Shown piece after piece: positions 1 through 6,499 of a stretch of 9,642 nt of DNA; position 1 is the stretch's first letter, and every line of letters begins with the position of its first letter. The DNA comes from Bradyrhizobium sp. (GTDB lineage Bacteria; Pseudomonadota; Alphaproteobacteria; Rhizobiales; Xanthobacteraceae): the NCBI GenBank assembly GCA_028290165.1, contig JAQGKJ010000176.1, positions 1 to 9,642 on the forward strand, read 5' to 3'. A program made the position numbers and the translations under genes. The notes beneath the pieces are model-generated. The model worked only from the letters and a program-made list of their open reading frames with translations. It ran no database searches and had not been told where the DNA came from.

Positions 1-348
1 GCAGGCAACCCGAATCCCGACGCCTATTACGAGCCGAACTCGTTCAACGGCCCCTTGCAGGACGAGCGCTTCCGCGAGCCGCCGCTGAAAATCTCGGGCG
101 ATGCCGACCGCTACAGTCACCGCGACGGCAACGACGATTATCGTCAGCCCGGCGACTTGTTCCGCCTTATGACGGCCGACCAGAAGCAGCAGCTGTTCCA
201 GAACTATAAGGCGGCGATGGAAGGCGTGCCGGTTGAGATCGTCAAGCGGCAGATCGTGCATTGCTACAGGGCCGATCCCGAATACGGCACTGGCGTCGCG
301 AAGGCGATGGGCGTCGATTTCAAACCGCAGACGATCGCCGCGGAGTAG
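1..348 (+). CDS. Haem catalase, C-terminal part (5' end outside window)
   Basis: This is the last 115 codons of a monofunctional haem catalase, which disproportionates hydrogen peroxide to water and oxygen. The frame is open from base 1 and ends in TAG at 346-348, so the start, haem pocket and catalytic His/Asn lie upstream of the window. What is seen is the family's C-terminal part: an NSFNGP segment at residues 13-18 followed by [13 protein letters not shown] at about 24-36 and HRDGNDDY, then the catalase-related helical domain with QPGDLFRLM and the closing [14 protein letters not shown] block. The ending soon after this block, with no flavodoxin-like extension, points to a small-subunit (KatA-like, probably clade 3) enzyme. 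Clade placement is inferred from the tail alone. The next gene on the same strand is an aquaporin 125 bp downstream. Confidence 0.95.
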   Translation, partial: AGNPNPDAYYEPNSFNGPLQDERFREPPLKISGDADRYSHRDGNDDYRQPGDLFRLMTADQKQQLFQNYKAAMEGVPVEIVKRQIVHCYRADPEYGTGVAKAMGVDFKPQTIAAE

Positions 349-420
349 CCGCGCTCGTTTCGCCGGCCGGCGACGCTCTGCCGCGCCGTCGGCCATTTCC
401 CCAAAGCCAACACACTGTTC

Positions 421-445
421 CCCGGCGCAAACTGATCGCGCCGGG
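421..445 (+). other. GC-rich hairpin between catalase and aquaporin
   Basis: CCCGGCGC (421-428) and GCGCCGGG (438-445) form a perfect 8-bp stem around a 9-nt loop, ending 28 bases before the aquaporin start codon. No T-run follows, so it is not a classical intrinsic terminator. It could attenuate read-through from catalase or structure the aquaporin leader. A loopless palindrome CGCCGGCCGGCG also lies at 361-372 in the same gap. Function is not established. Confidence 0.4.
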
Positions 446-473
446 CGGTCAATCTCACCTCTGGAGTAAAACG

Positions 474-1220
474 ATGTCTAACCGGATTGCACCAAAACTC
501 CGTGCGGAGTTCATCGGCACCTTCTCATTCGTGTTCATCGGCGCCGGCGCCGCAGCCGTGGTCGGCGGCGGTGCCGGCCTCAACGGTATCACCGCGGTTG
601 CCTTGGCCCACGGCCTCGCCATCATGGCCTTCGCCTTCGCCTACGGTTCCGTGTCGGGCGGGCATATGAATCCCGCCGTCACCGTCGGCGTGCTCGCCGC
701 GGGCGCAATGGGGCTCGGCGAGGCGATTGGCTACATCATCAGCCAGCTTGTCGGCGGCGTGGCCGGCGCGCTCTTGCTGCGGACCGTTCTCGGCGGTGCG
801 GCCACGGGGCTCGGCATGCCCACACTCGCGCATAACCTTGCTCTTGGCGCCACGACAGTCACGGTCACGCCGGAAGCCGGCTACATGATCGAGGCCTTGC
901 TCGGCTTTTTCCTGGTTACGGTCGTGCTCAGCACGGCGGTCGCGGGCCGCGCCGGCAGTCTCGCACCGCTGGCAATCGGAATGACGCTGACCTTCAACAT
1001 CCTCATGGGCGGAGCCCTCACGGGTGCGCCCTTCAACCCGGCGCGGGCGCTTGGCCCGATGGTGGCGACCGGCAATTTCAGCGATGCCTGGCTGTACCTG
1101 ACGGCACCGGTCGTCGGCGCCATCGTTGCTGCGCTTCTGCATACTGGCCTTACCAGGCTCGCCCAGGAGGGGATGGCGGCGGGAAAACCGGGCAGGGCTG
1201 CGCAGACGCCCGCCGAATAG
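474..1220 (+). CDS. Aquaporin (MIP family) with TIP-like pore residues
   Basis: This is a 248-residue inner-membrane channel of the major intrinsic protein family, a usual length for the family. The start ATG at 474 is set by GGAG at 463-466, 7 nt upstream. Both pore half-helices carry intact NPA boxes: HMNPAVT (NPA at 66-68) and FNPARALGP (NPA at 188-190, pore Arg191). Six hydrophobic membrane segments can be traced. Aligning by eye to E. coli AqpZ puts His46 at the H2 filter position (Phe43 in AqpZ), Ile176 at H5 (His174) and Ala185 before NPA2 (Thr183). The filter is therefore His-Ile-Ala-Arg, the plant TIP pattern, and the NILMGGALTGAPFNPAR stretch also reads like TIPs. His120 in loop C may match the loop-C histidine of TIP2. 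Permeation of water plus small neutral solutes such as hydrogen peroxide, ammonia or urea is inferred, not shown. Family assignment is firm; substrate is open. Confidence 0.95.
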   Translation: MSNRIAPKLRAEFIGTFSFVFIGAGAAAVVGGGAGLNGITAVALAHGLAIMAFAFAYGSVSGGHMNPAVTVGVLAAGAMGLGEAIGYIISQLVGGVAGALLLRTVLGGAATGLGMPTLAHNLALGATTVTVTPEAGYMIEALLGFFLVTVVLSTAVAGRAGSLAPLAIGMTLTFNILMGGALTGAPFNPARALGPMVATGNFSDAWLYLTAPVVGAIVAALLHTGLTRLAQEGMAAGKPGRAAQTPAE

Positions 1221-1245
1221 TCCCGTCCCATCGAGATTACTATAT

Positions 1246-1283
1246 AGAGCGGCGCCGATTCCGGAGTGAAGCGGCGCCGCTCT
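1246..1283. terminator. Probable terminator hairpin after the aquaporin gene
   Basis: A 12-bp perfect stem (1246-1257 paired with 1272-1283, arms AGAGCGGCGCCG and CGGCGCCGCTCT) encloses a 14-nt loop, 25 bases after the aquaporin stop. The following sequence is only mildly T-rich (TCGATTCTTCG). Read on the minus strand, the stem is followed by an AT-rich tract (ATATAGTAATC). It lies between convergent genes, so it may act in both directions. Confidence 0.6.
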
Positions 1284-1312
1284 TCGATTCTTCGTCCGAA
1301 GGTCAATCGGAA

Positions 1313-1347
1313 GATTGGCGTCCTCACGATCCGCGAGGACGCCAATC
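1313..1347. terminator. Probable terminator hairpin after fdhA
   Basis: A 13-bp perfect stem (1313-1325 with 1335-1347, arms GATTGGCGTCCTC and GAGGACGCCAATC) with a 9-nt loop lies 26 bases beyond the fdhA stop on the minus strand. No T-run follows on either strand, so rho-independent function is uncertain. The stem strength and position between convergent genes favour a 3'-end structure. CAATC at 1304-1308 could pair with the GATTG at 1313-1317 and would compete with this stem. Confidence 0.5.
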
Positions 1348-1373
1348 ACGCGTCGCGAAGGCGAGGGGGAGCT

Positions 1374-2582
1374 TTACGCCGCCTTGGCCAGTTGCCCGTG
1401 CGGATCGATGACGAATTTGTTGGCGACGCCGGCGTCGAAGGATTTGTAGCCTTCCGGCGCCTGCGCGAGGCTGATCACCTTGACGTTGACGATCTTGGCG
1501 ATCGGCAGCCTGTCCCAAAGGATCGCCTGCATGAGCTGGCGGTTGTATTTCAGCACTGGCGTCTGGCCGGTATGGAGGGTGTGGGACTTGGCCCAGCCGA
1601 GACCGAGGCGCAGGCTGAGGTTGCCCTGCTTGGCTGCGCGCTCCTTTGCGCCGGGATCGTCGGTCACATACAGGCCGGGAATGCCGATCGCGCCGGCAGC
1701 CCGCGTGATCTCCATCAGGCCGTTGAGCACGACAGCAGGCGCTTCGACGACCTTGCCGTCGGTTCCTTGCGCCTTTGCTTCGAAGCCGACGCAATCGACC
1801 GCGGAATCGACTTCGGGAACGCCGAGGACATCGGCGACGAGTTCGCCGAGGCGATCATGCCTGGTGAGGTCGATCGGCTCGAAGCCGACGTTCTTGGCGT
1901 GGGCGAGGCGCTCCTTGTTCATGTCGCCGATCAGCACGGCGGCTGCACCAAGGATTCGCGCCGATGCCGCCGCCGCAAGGCCGACCGGCCCCGCGCCGGC
2001 AACGTAGACCGTCGATCCGACGCCGACCTTGGCGGTGACGGCTCCGTGAAATCCGGTCGGGAGAATATCGGATAGGCAGGTCAAATCGCGGATCTTTTCC
2101 ATCGCCTGCGCCTTATCGGGAAATTTCAGCAGGTTGAAATCGGCGTAGGGCACCATGACGTAGTCGGCCTGGCCGCCGATCCATCCGCCCATATCGACAT
2201 ATCCGTAGGCGCCTCCGGCGCGGTCGGAGTTGACGTGAAGGCAGACACCGGTGTCGCCCTCGCGACAGGTTCGGCACCGGCCGCAGGCGACGTTGAAGGG
2301 GACCGATACGAGGTCTCCGATTTCGAGATACTCGACGTCACGGCCTTTCTCGATCACTTCGCCGGTGATCTCGTGTCCGAGCACCATGCCGGCCGGCGCC
2401 GTGGTGCGGCCCCGGACCATGTGCTGGTCGGAGCCGCAGATATTGGTGGTGACGACCTTGAGAATCACGCCGTGGTCGATCGTCTTTCCCGCTGGATTGC
2501 GGAAGCTCGGAAAATCGATCTTCTGAACTTCGACGCTGCCGGGTTTGAGGTAGACGACGCCACGATTGGAATTGGAAGACAT
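1374..2582 (-). CDS. fdhA: Glutathione-independent, zinc-dependent formaldehyde dehydrogenase
   Basis: This cytoplasmic medium-chain zinc dehydrogenase oxidises formaldehyde to formate with tightly bound NAD and without glutathione. It has 402 residues, matching the roughly 400 of Pseudomonas putida FdhA, and it follows that protein closely (GVILKVVTTNICGSDQH, RGRTTAPAGMVLGHEITGEV, NVACGRC, AHAKNVGF). The catalytic zinc ligands are visible as Cys49, His70 and probably Asp172. The structural zinc site is the set Cys100, Cys103, Cys106 and Cys114. The Rossmann motif GAGPVG is at 196-201, with Asp220 placed to bind the NAD adenosine ribose. Two in-frame ATGs exist. The inner one (start at 2582) is chosen because AGGAG (plus-strand 2590-2594) is 7 nt from it but only 1 nt from the outer ATG at 2588. 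It is divergent from an AraC regulator, which may control it. A formaldehyde dismutase or another alcohol/aldehyde substrate is the alternative. Confidence 0.93.
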   Translation of the reverse strand: MSSNSNRGVVYLKPGSVEVQKIDFPSFRNPAGKTIDHGVILKVVTTNICGSDQHMVRGRTTAPAGMVLGHEITGEVIEKGRDVEYLEIGDLVSVPFNVACGRCRTCREGDTGVCLHVNSDRAGGAYGYVDMGGWIGGQADYVMVPYADFNLLKFPDKAQAMEKIRDLTCLSDILPTGFHGAVTAKVGVGSTVYVAGAGPVGLAAAASARILGAAAVLIGDMNKERLAHAKNVGFEPIDLTRHDRLGELVADVLGVPEVDSAVDCVGFEAKAQGTDGKVVEAPAVVLNGLMEITRAAGAIGIPGLYVTDDPGAKERAAKQGNLSLRLGLGWAKSHTLHTGQTPVLKYNRQLMQAILWDRLPIAKIVNVKVISLAQAPEGYKSFDAGVANKFVIDPHGQLAKAA

Positions 2583-2589
2583 CCGCATT

Positions 2590-2594
2590 CTCCT
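2590..2594 (-). promoter_or_regulatory. Ribosome binding site deciding the fdhA start
   Basis: The minus strand reads AGGAG here, 7 nt before the ATG at 2582-2580 and 1 nt before the alternative ATG at 2588-2586. The spacing supports the inner start, which removes two residues (Met-Arg) from the longest possible reading. Confidence 0.7.
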
Positions 2595-2902
2595 TTGGGT
2601 CTGGCTCGATACGTGATTTCGACGTGATGGGTTGCTGTGGAGGGCCGGGAGCAGGGGCGCTGTCGGCGCCGGTCAGGTAGTCCCAATCTGTTTGAAGTAC
2701 GGATGGTCTTGAAAATGACTTTGGCCGTCTTGCTGCGATTGGCCAGGTCTTGCGGCAATCCACGGCGCTATGAGGCGCCAGGTGCGTAGCGATGACACTG
2801 TGACCGCTTGCGTGTTCCCCACGGAGAATCGTAGTCGCGAGATTCAAATCATCGTGACGGTCGAGCTTCAACACCGCGTGAGAGCGGCGAGCCCCACGCC
2901 TT

Positions 2903-2935
2903 GATCGGGGCCGCCACCGCCCTATGTCCCCGATC
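2903..2935. promoter_or_regulatory. Inverted repeat upstream of the AraC-family gene
   Basis: GATCGGGG (2903-2910) and CCCCGATC (2928-2935) are perfect 8-bp reverse complements separated by 17 nt, 58 bp before the regulator's start codon. They could be paired half-sites for a dimeric regulator or a leader stem. No functional assignment can be made from the sequence. Confidence 0.35.
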
Positions 2936-2950
2936 TTCGGGCGGAATTTC

Positions 2951-2970
2951 TGACGCTGAAGCAGGCGTCA
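2951..2970. promoter_or_regulatory. 20-bp dyad just upstream of the AraC-family start
   Basis: TGACGC (2951-2956) and GCGTCA (2965-2970) form a perfect 6-bp dyad with an 8-nt centre, ending 22 bp before the ATG at 2993 and just upstream of its ribosome binding site. It could be an operator, for example for autoregulation, or a leader hairpin. Confidence 0.35.
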
Positions 2971-2992
2971 AGAGCAGTAAGCAAGAGGGACA

Positions 2993-3973
2993 ATGGCCAG
3001 TTCCGCCGAAGCGACCTTGAATCAACCCGCACCTGTTGCACTCACTCCCGCGCCCCCGATGGCGGGATATCGCCCCGCGGTCCAGCCGTATCCGGATCTC
3101 AACGCTCACTCGATCGTCAACTACTCGCCGTCCGAGATCGTCACGCGTCGTTCCGCGGCTTGGCCGGGCTTACTCGTGGAAACGGTCCAGGTCATGCAGC
3201 ACCGGCCGTTCGAATATGGATTCCGGGCTCCCTGCCATCTGCTGATTGCGGCAGAGCTCGGCGAGCGCTACGACGGCGAGACCTTTGTCGAGGGGCTGCC
3301 GCGCTCCAGTTTGCGCGATTTCACACGCAAGCTGACCTTCGTTCCTGCCGGACACGTGTTTCGCGGATCGCAGAGACCGCGCGCGCTGACGCGTACGACG
3401 TATTTCTACATCGACCCGCGCGGCCCTCTCGCCGACCCGGCGCTGCGGTTCAGCGAGATCGAGTTCAAGCCGCGCCTGTTCTTCTACGATCGCGATCTCT
3501 GGGAGACCGCTCTCAAGCTCAGGTCACAGGTCGAGAACCCCGGTCCGATGCACCGGCAATACGCCGAAGCGCTCGGCGTCGTGCTGACCCACGAACTGGT
3601 TCGCATCAATGAGGGCGCGGCGCTCCGCAAGCCGGTCAGTCGCGGCGGCCTTGCTTGCTGGCAGCAAAAGCGGGTGGCCGCCTATATCGAGGAGCATGTC
3701 GCCGACGACATCCCGCTTGCGACCCTGGCCGAATTGGCGCGGCTCAGCCCGTGCCATTTCTCCCGATCGTTCAAGCGCTCCTTCGGCATGCCGCCGCACA
3801 GATATCACGCCAATCGCCGCATCGAGCGGGCCAAACAACTGCTGGCCAATCGTGAGCTGTCCGTCACCGCGATTGCGCTCAGGATCGGCTTCAGCGACAC
3901 CACCACCTTCTCCGCCGCTTTTCACAGGCTGACCGGCCAGACCCCGAGCCATTATCGTCGCAATCTAAATTGA
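2993..3973 (+). CDS. AraC-family transcriptional regulator
   Basis: This is a 326-residue DNA-binding regulator with the usual AraC layout. The variable N-terminal part (about 1-215) opens with a low-complexity Ala/Pro-rich stretch (residues 1-35). The C-terminal AraC/XylS DNA-binding domain spans about 223-326. The first helix-turn-helix lies near 241-265 (LATLAELARLSPCHFSRSFK). The second lies near 290-315 and has the family signature IALRIGFSDTTTFSAAFHRLTGQTPSHYRR. The start at 2993 has a purine-rich AGAGGGA immediately upstream (2984-2990), with only about 2-3 nt spacing, which is tight. No glutamine-amidotransferase-like N-domain is visible, so it is not a GbdR/CdhR-type regulator. It is divergent from fdhA and may activate it. 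The ligand is unknown, and control of fdhA is inferred from orientation only. Confidence 0.92.
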   Translation: MASSAEATLNQPAPVALTPAPPMAGYRPAVQPYPDLNAHSIVNYSPSEIVTRRSAAWPGLLVETVQVMQHRPFEYGFRAPCHLLIAAELGERYDGETFVEGLPRSSLRDFTRKLTFVPAGHVFRGSQRPRALTRTTYFYIDPRGPLADPALRFSEIEFKPRLFFYDRDLWETALKLRSQVENPGPMHRQYAEALGVVLTHELVRINEGAALRKPVSRGGLACWQQKRVAAYIEEHVADDIPLATLAELARLSPCHFSRSFKRSFGMPPHRYHANRRIERAKQLLANRELSVTAIALRIGFSDTTTFSAAFHRLTGQTPSHYRRNLN

Positions 3974-4022
3974 AATGGGGAGAGGCGGGCCTGCGTGCTG
4001 CTTGCTCAGCGGGCCAGGCGAA

Positions 4023-4034
4023 TAGATCATTCTA
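4023..4034. promoter_or_regulatory. Irr/ICE-like dyad upstream of the haem monooxygenase
   Basis: The sequence TAGAtcatTCTA is a 4-bp dyad with a 4-nt centre inside a GC-rich gap, 94 bp before the monooxygenase start. It resembles a shortened version of the iron-control element (TAGAA...TTCTA core) bound by the haem-responsive regulator Irr in rhizobia. The half-site spacing is one base shorter than I recall for that element and the outer bases do not match, so this is a weak candidate supported mainly by the gene it precedes. Confidence 0.3.
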
Positions 4035-4046
4035 CCTCTCTGCACG

Positions 4047-4060
4047 GCGGGATGCCCCGC
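4047..4060. other. Short hairpin between the AraC gene and the haem monooxygenase
   Basis: GCGGG (4047-4051) and CCCGC (4056-4060) form a 5-bp stem with loop ATGC. No T-run follows. It could be a weak 3' structure of the regulator transcript or part of the downstream leader. The TTGACT immediately after it (4061-4066) looks like a -35 box but has no acceptable -10 at standard spacing. Confidence 0.25.
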
Positions 4061-4128
4061 TTGACTGATCGCAATCTCGCCAACTGCTGGCGCTATTGTG
4101 GCTATCGCAGCCATCGAGGAGCACCCAA

Positions 4129-4461
4129 ATGTTTATCGCCATGAACCGCTTTCGCGTCGCCAAGGGGTCCGAAGCAGATTTCGAGCATGTCTGGACGTCA
4201 CGCGACAGTCATCTCGACAAGGTGCCCGGCTTTGTGGAGTTTCATCTTCTCAAAGGCCCCGAGGCTGAGGACCACACGCTTTATGCCTCTCACACCGTCT
4301 GGGAAAATCGTGCCGTCTTTGAAGCCTGGACTAGATCAGAGGCGTTCCGGGCTGCGCATCAAAAAGCCGGCGACAACAAACCGCTCTATCTTGGGCACCC
4401 GCAGTTCGAGGGGTTCGAGGTGCGTCAGACAGTGGGGCGCGGCAAAGCCGAAGTGGCGTGA
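4129..4461 (+). CDS. IsdG/HmuQ-type haem-degrading monooxygenase (ABM fold)
   Basis: This small cytoplasmic protein of 110 residues has the antibiotic-biosynthesis-monooxygenase ferredoxin-like fold. The start at 4129 follows GAGGA (4116-4120) with 8-nt spacing; an upstream in-frame start would add 11 codons without such a site. Alignment by eye with staphylococcal IsdI (MFMAENRL...) puts Asn6, Trp67 and His77 on the IsdI triad Asn6, Trp66, His76, and the context TVWENRAVFEAW...FRAAH is shared. The complete triad supports haem binding and oxidative opening of the porphyrin ring with iron release, rather than a generic ABM protein. Bradyrhizobium HmuQ and HmuD are the known alphaproteobacterial members, and this may be one of them or a paralogue. 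An ICE-like dyad upstream would fit iron control. A HAD phosphatase follows after 30 bp. No haem uptake genes are visible within the window. Confidence 0.85.
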   Translation: MFIAMNRFRVAKGSEADFEHVWTSRDSHLDKVPGFVEFHLLKGPEAEDHTLYASHTVWENRAVFEAWTRSEAFRAAHQKAGDNKPLYLGHPQFEGFEVRQTVGRGKAEVA

Positions 4462-4491
4462 TCTTCTGCCACGCAAGGCGAGGGCACCGAC

Positions 4492-5166
4492 ATGCGTATC
4501 GAACCGGCTTTCCTGTTTGATCTCGACGGCACGCTCGTTGACAGCGTCTATCAGCACGTCCTTGCATGGAAGCGGGCGCTCGATGCGGAGGGCATCGAAC
4601 TGTCGGTCTGGCGCATCCATCGCAAGATCGGCATGAGCGGTGGCTTGTTCACCAACCAGCTGCTTCACGAGACCGGGATCGAAATCAGCGCTGAGCGCGT
4701 CGAGCGGCTTCGCCACGCCCATACTGCCGCCTACCGGGAGCAGGCAACTCAAATCCGGCCGTTGCCCGGAGCTCGCGAATTACTCGATTGGTTGACGGAG
4801 GCGGGCATTCCCTGGGCGATCGCGACCAGCGGCCGCATGGAAACGGCAGCGGTCAATCTGGCCTCGCTCGGCGTCGACCCGGATCGAATTCCAGTCGTGA
4901 CGCGCGATCAGGTCAAATACGCCAAGCCCGACCCGGACCTGTTTATAGCGGCCGCCGAACGGCTGGGCGCCCCCATCGAAACATCAGTTGTCGTCGGCGA
5001 CAGCATCTGGGATATGCTCGCGGCGGTCCGATGTCGCGCGTTGGGCGTCGGTCTCTTAAGCGGCGGCTATGGACCGGACGAGTTGCGACAATCCGGGGCG
5101 ATCCGCGTCTACGAGGATCCGGCGCAACTGCTGCGTCGGATCGACGAGGTCGGAGGGCGGCGCTAA
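4492..5166 (+). CDS. HAD-superfamily hydrolase, phosphoglycolate phosphatase/β-PGM-like
   Basis: This 224-residue cytoplasmic phosphatase has all four HAD motifs. Motif I is FLFDLDGTLVDS with nucleophile Asp10 and general acid/base Asp12. Motif II is IATSGR with Ser113 (Thr112 adjacent). Motif III is Lys145 in KYAKPDPDLF. Motif IV is VVGDSIWDM with Asp170 and Asp174 for magnesium. The helical insert between motifs I and II (about 16-85) is the C1-type cap of the HAD-IA group, which includes phosphoglycolate phosphatase and β-phosphoglucomutase. The exact substrate cannot be read from the sequence. The ATG at 4492 has GAGGG at 4480-4484, 7 nt upstream. The 30-bp gap after the haem monooxygenase, with no terminator, suggests co-transcription, although no functional link is known. 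The 103-bp gap to the convergent M24 gene holds no clear feature. Confidence 0.92.
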   Translation: MRIEPAFLFDLDGTLVDSVYQHVLAWKRALDAEGIELSVWRIHRKIGMSGGLFTNQLLHETGIEISAERVERLRHAHTAAYREQATQIRPLPGARELLDWLTEAGIPWAIATSGRMETAAVNLASLGVDPDRIPVVTRDQVKYAKPDPDLFIAAAERLGAPIETSVVVGDSIWDMLAAVRCRALGVGLLSGGYGPDELRQSGAIRVYEDPAQLLRRIDEVGGRR

Positions 5167-5269
5167 CGGCCTCGCATTACCCGGTTGCGTCTCGCTCCGT
5201 CAGGGATCCGGTGGACAGCGCGAGCCCGTACCGATCAATCAGCATGATGATGTCGCTCGCCAGCCGTCC

Positions 5270-6499
5270 CTATTGCATCTTTGTAGTCCGTTTAGCCCCG
5301 CCGCGATTCCAGCCGCGGCCACCTTCGCCGAAAATTTCATGTCCATTGTCCGTCACGACCACCGTATCCTCGAGCTTGATAAAGCCGCGGCGAGGATGTT
5401 TGAGCGTCGTTTCGATCGACACCACCATTCCCGGTTCGAGAGGACGCCTGGCGTCGGTGTCGTCATACGGGACGGGCCCATTGGCCGTGAGCCGGGGCGC
5501 CTCGTGACTGACAAGGCCCATGCCGTGGGCAAGAAATTCCATGTTGTCGCGTTGCTTCGACTGCTTCAGGAGTTTCTCGGCCGCGGCGTAGATATCGCCG
5601 CCCATGCGACCCGGCTGGACTGCTGCGAAGGCGGTTCGCTGTATCGTTTCGATTTCGGACAGAAGTTCTTGAAGTTCGCCGTCCGGCTCTCCCAGGATCG
5701 CCATGCGGGCGAGATCGCCGATATAGCCGTGGAAGTTTCCGCCGGAGTCCAGCGATAGCACGTCTCCTTGCTCCCAGCGCTGATCGGAGGGCGCGCGGTT
5801 ATGACTGGCGCCGGCGGCAAGGAGGCAATATTCGAACGTCAGGCCGCGCTTGACTTCCGCCACCCGTAATGCATCCGAGATCTCTTGTTTGGTGTGGCCG
5901 GGCCCGTGGGTGGCGATCACTTCGAGCATCGCTTCGATCACCAGTTCAGATGCCTTGCGCAGCTTGGCAAGTTCGGCAGGCGTTTTGACCGCGCGCAGCC
6001 GCTCCAGGACGAACAGCGCGTCCTTGATTTCGCTGTCGGGGAGGGCTTGCGACAAGGCCCTTCCGGCATCCATCGGCAGAAACGGCAGTTCGACACCGAT
6101 CCGTTTGCTGGGCACGCCTGCGGCGCGGACGCATTCGACGGCGCGGGCGATGGCATCGACCGAGCCGCTAGCGGTGGTCTTGACTTCAGGAATCCAAAGC
6201 GGTGCCACCTCGCGCTGATGGGTTTCCAGCCGATGGCCAATGAAGGCTGCCTTGTCGGGGGCGCCCTTGGGGTAAACCATGACCGGCAGGTAGCGGCTGA
6301 CGCCGAGCGCGTCCATGTAGTCGAAAAAAATCGCGCGCTCTGCGCCCAGAAGGTACTGAACGTTGTGTTTGGAGGTCGCAAGCAGGATATCGATGCCGGC
6401 CTCATCCATGAGCTTGTCGAGTTTGGCGGCGTCAAATGGAAGCGCCGAAGCTTCGGGTTTGCGCCTGGCGCTCTGCTGCATAACGATGCTGTCCTGCAT
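5270..6499 (-). CDS. M24-family metallopeptidase (Xaa-Pro aminopeptidase/prolidase-like)
   Basis: This 409-residue cytoplasmic hydrolase has the two-domain creatinase/prolidase layout: an N-terminal creatinase-like domain (about 22-165) and a C-terminal pita-bread catalytic domain (about 175-400). All dinuclear-metal ligands are present: Asp251 (LSLDSGG), Asp262 (YIGDLARM), His325 (AHGMG), Glu363 (VVSIET) and Glu377 (KLEDTV). The active-site histidines His233 (ASHNRAP) and His332 (SHE) are also in place. It should therefore be an active hydrolase of an Xaa-Pro peptide or a related amide; creatinase- or ectoine-hydrolase-type activities belong to the same fold and cannot be excluded. The start at 6499 is supported by GGGAGG 6 nt upstream. 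A second ATG seven codons in lies in an 18-bp duplication of the start region. The gene is divergent from a TRAP transporter, which suggests its substrate is imported. Confidence 0.93.
   Translation of the reverse strand: MQDSIVMQQSARRKPEASALPFDAAKLDKLMDEAGIDILLATSKHNVQYLLGAERAIFFDYMDALGVSRYLPVMVYPKGAPDKAAFIGHRLETHQREVAPLWIPEVKTTASGSVDAIARAVECVRAAGVPSKRIGVELPFLPMDAGRALSQALPDSEIKDALFVLERLRAVKTPAELAKLRKASELVIEAMLEVIATHGPGHTKQEISDALRVAEVKRGLTFEYCLLAAGASHNRAPSDQRWEQGDVLSLDSGGNFHGYIGDLARMAILGEPDGELQELLSEIETIQRTAFAAVQPGRMGGDIYAAAEKLLKQSKQRDNMEFLAHGMGLVSHEAPRLTANGPVPYDDTDARRPLEPGMVVSIETTLKHPRRGFIKLEDTVVVTDNGHEIFGEGGRGWNRGGAKRTTKMQ

Larger units (their letters stand above)
2583..2992. other. 410-bp divergent intergenic region, fdhA / AraC regulator
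   Basis: This gap must hold the promoters for fdhA (leftward) and the AraC-family gene (rightward). No convincing small gene was found in it. Besides the two dyads near the regulator start (listed separately), it has a small hairpin-like repeat GGCGC-tatgag-GCGCC at 2764-2779. I could not assign a confident -35/-10 pair on either strand. Its length suits a regulator-bound divergent control region. Confidence 0.5.

Noticed and set aside
261..473. Upstream extension of the aquaporin frame by 71 codons
   Set aside because: The extension overlaps the catalase end, is Arg/Pro-rich and unlike any aquaporin N-terminus, while the ATG at 474 has a well-spaced GGAG.
1266..2075. Plus-strand open frame of 269 codons opposite fdhA, and a similar minus-strand frame (525-1349) opposite the aquaporin
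   Set aside because: Both are antisense to genes with clear family motifs and have Arg/Asp/Ala-rich products without domain signatures.
2742..2755. TGGCCAGGTCTTGC as a possible sigma-54 promoter
   Set aside because: The gap between TGGC and TTGC is 6 nt rather than the required 7, and the flanking consensus bases do not match.
3985..4019. Repeated GCGGGCC and a GCCTG...CAGGC pairing after the AraC gene as a terminator
   Set aside because: The 7-mer is a direct rather than inverted repeat and the pairing is only 5 bp with a long loop and no T-run.
4061..4099. TTGACT as the -35 box of a promoter for the haem monooxygenase
   Set aside because: No acceptable -10 hexamer lies 15-19 bp downstream; the nearest TATTGT is far too distant.
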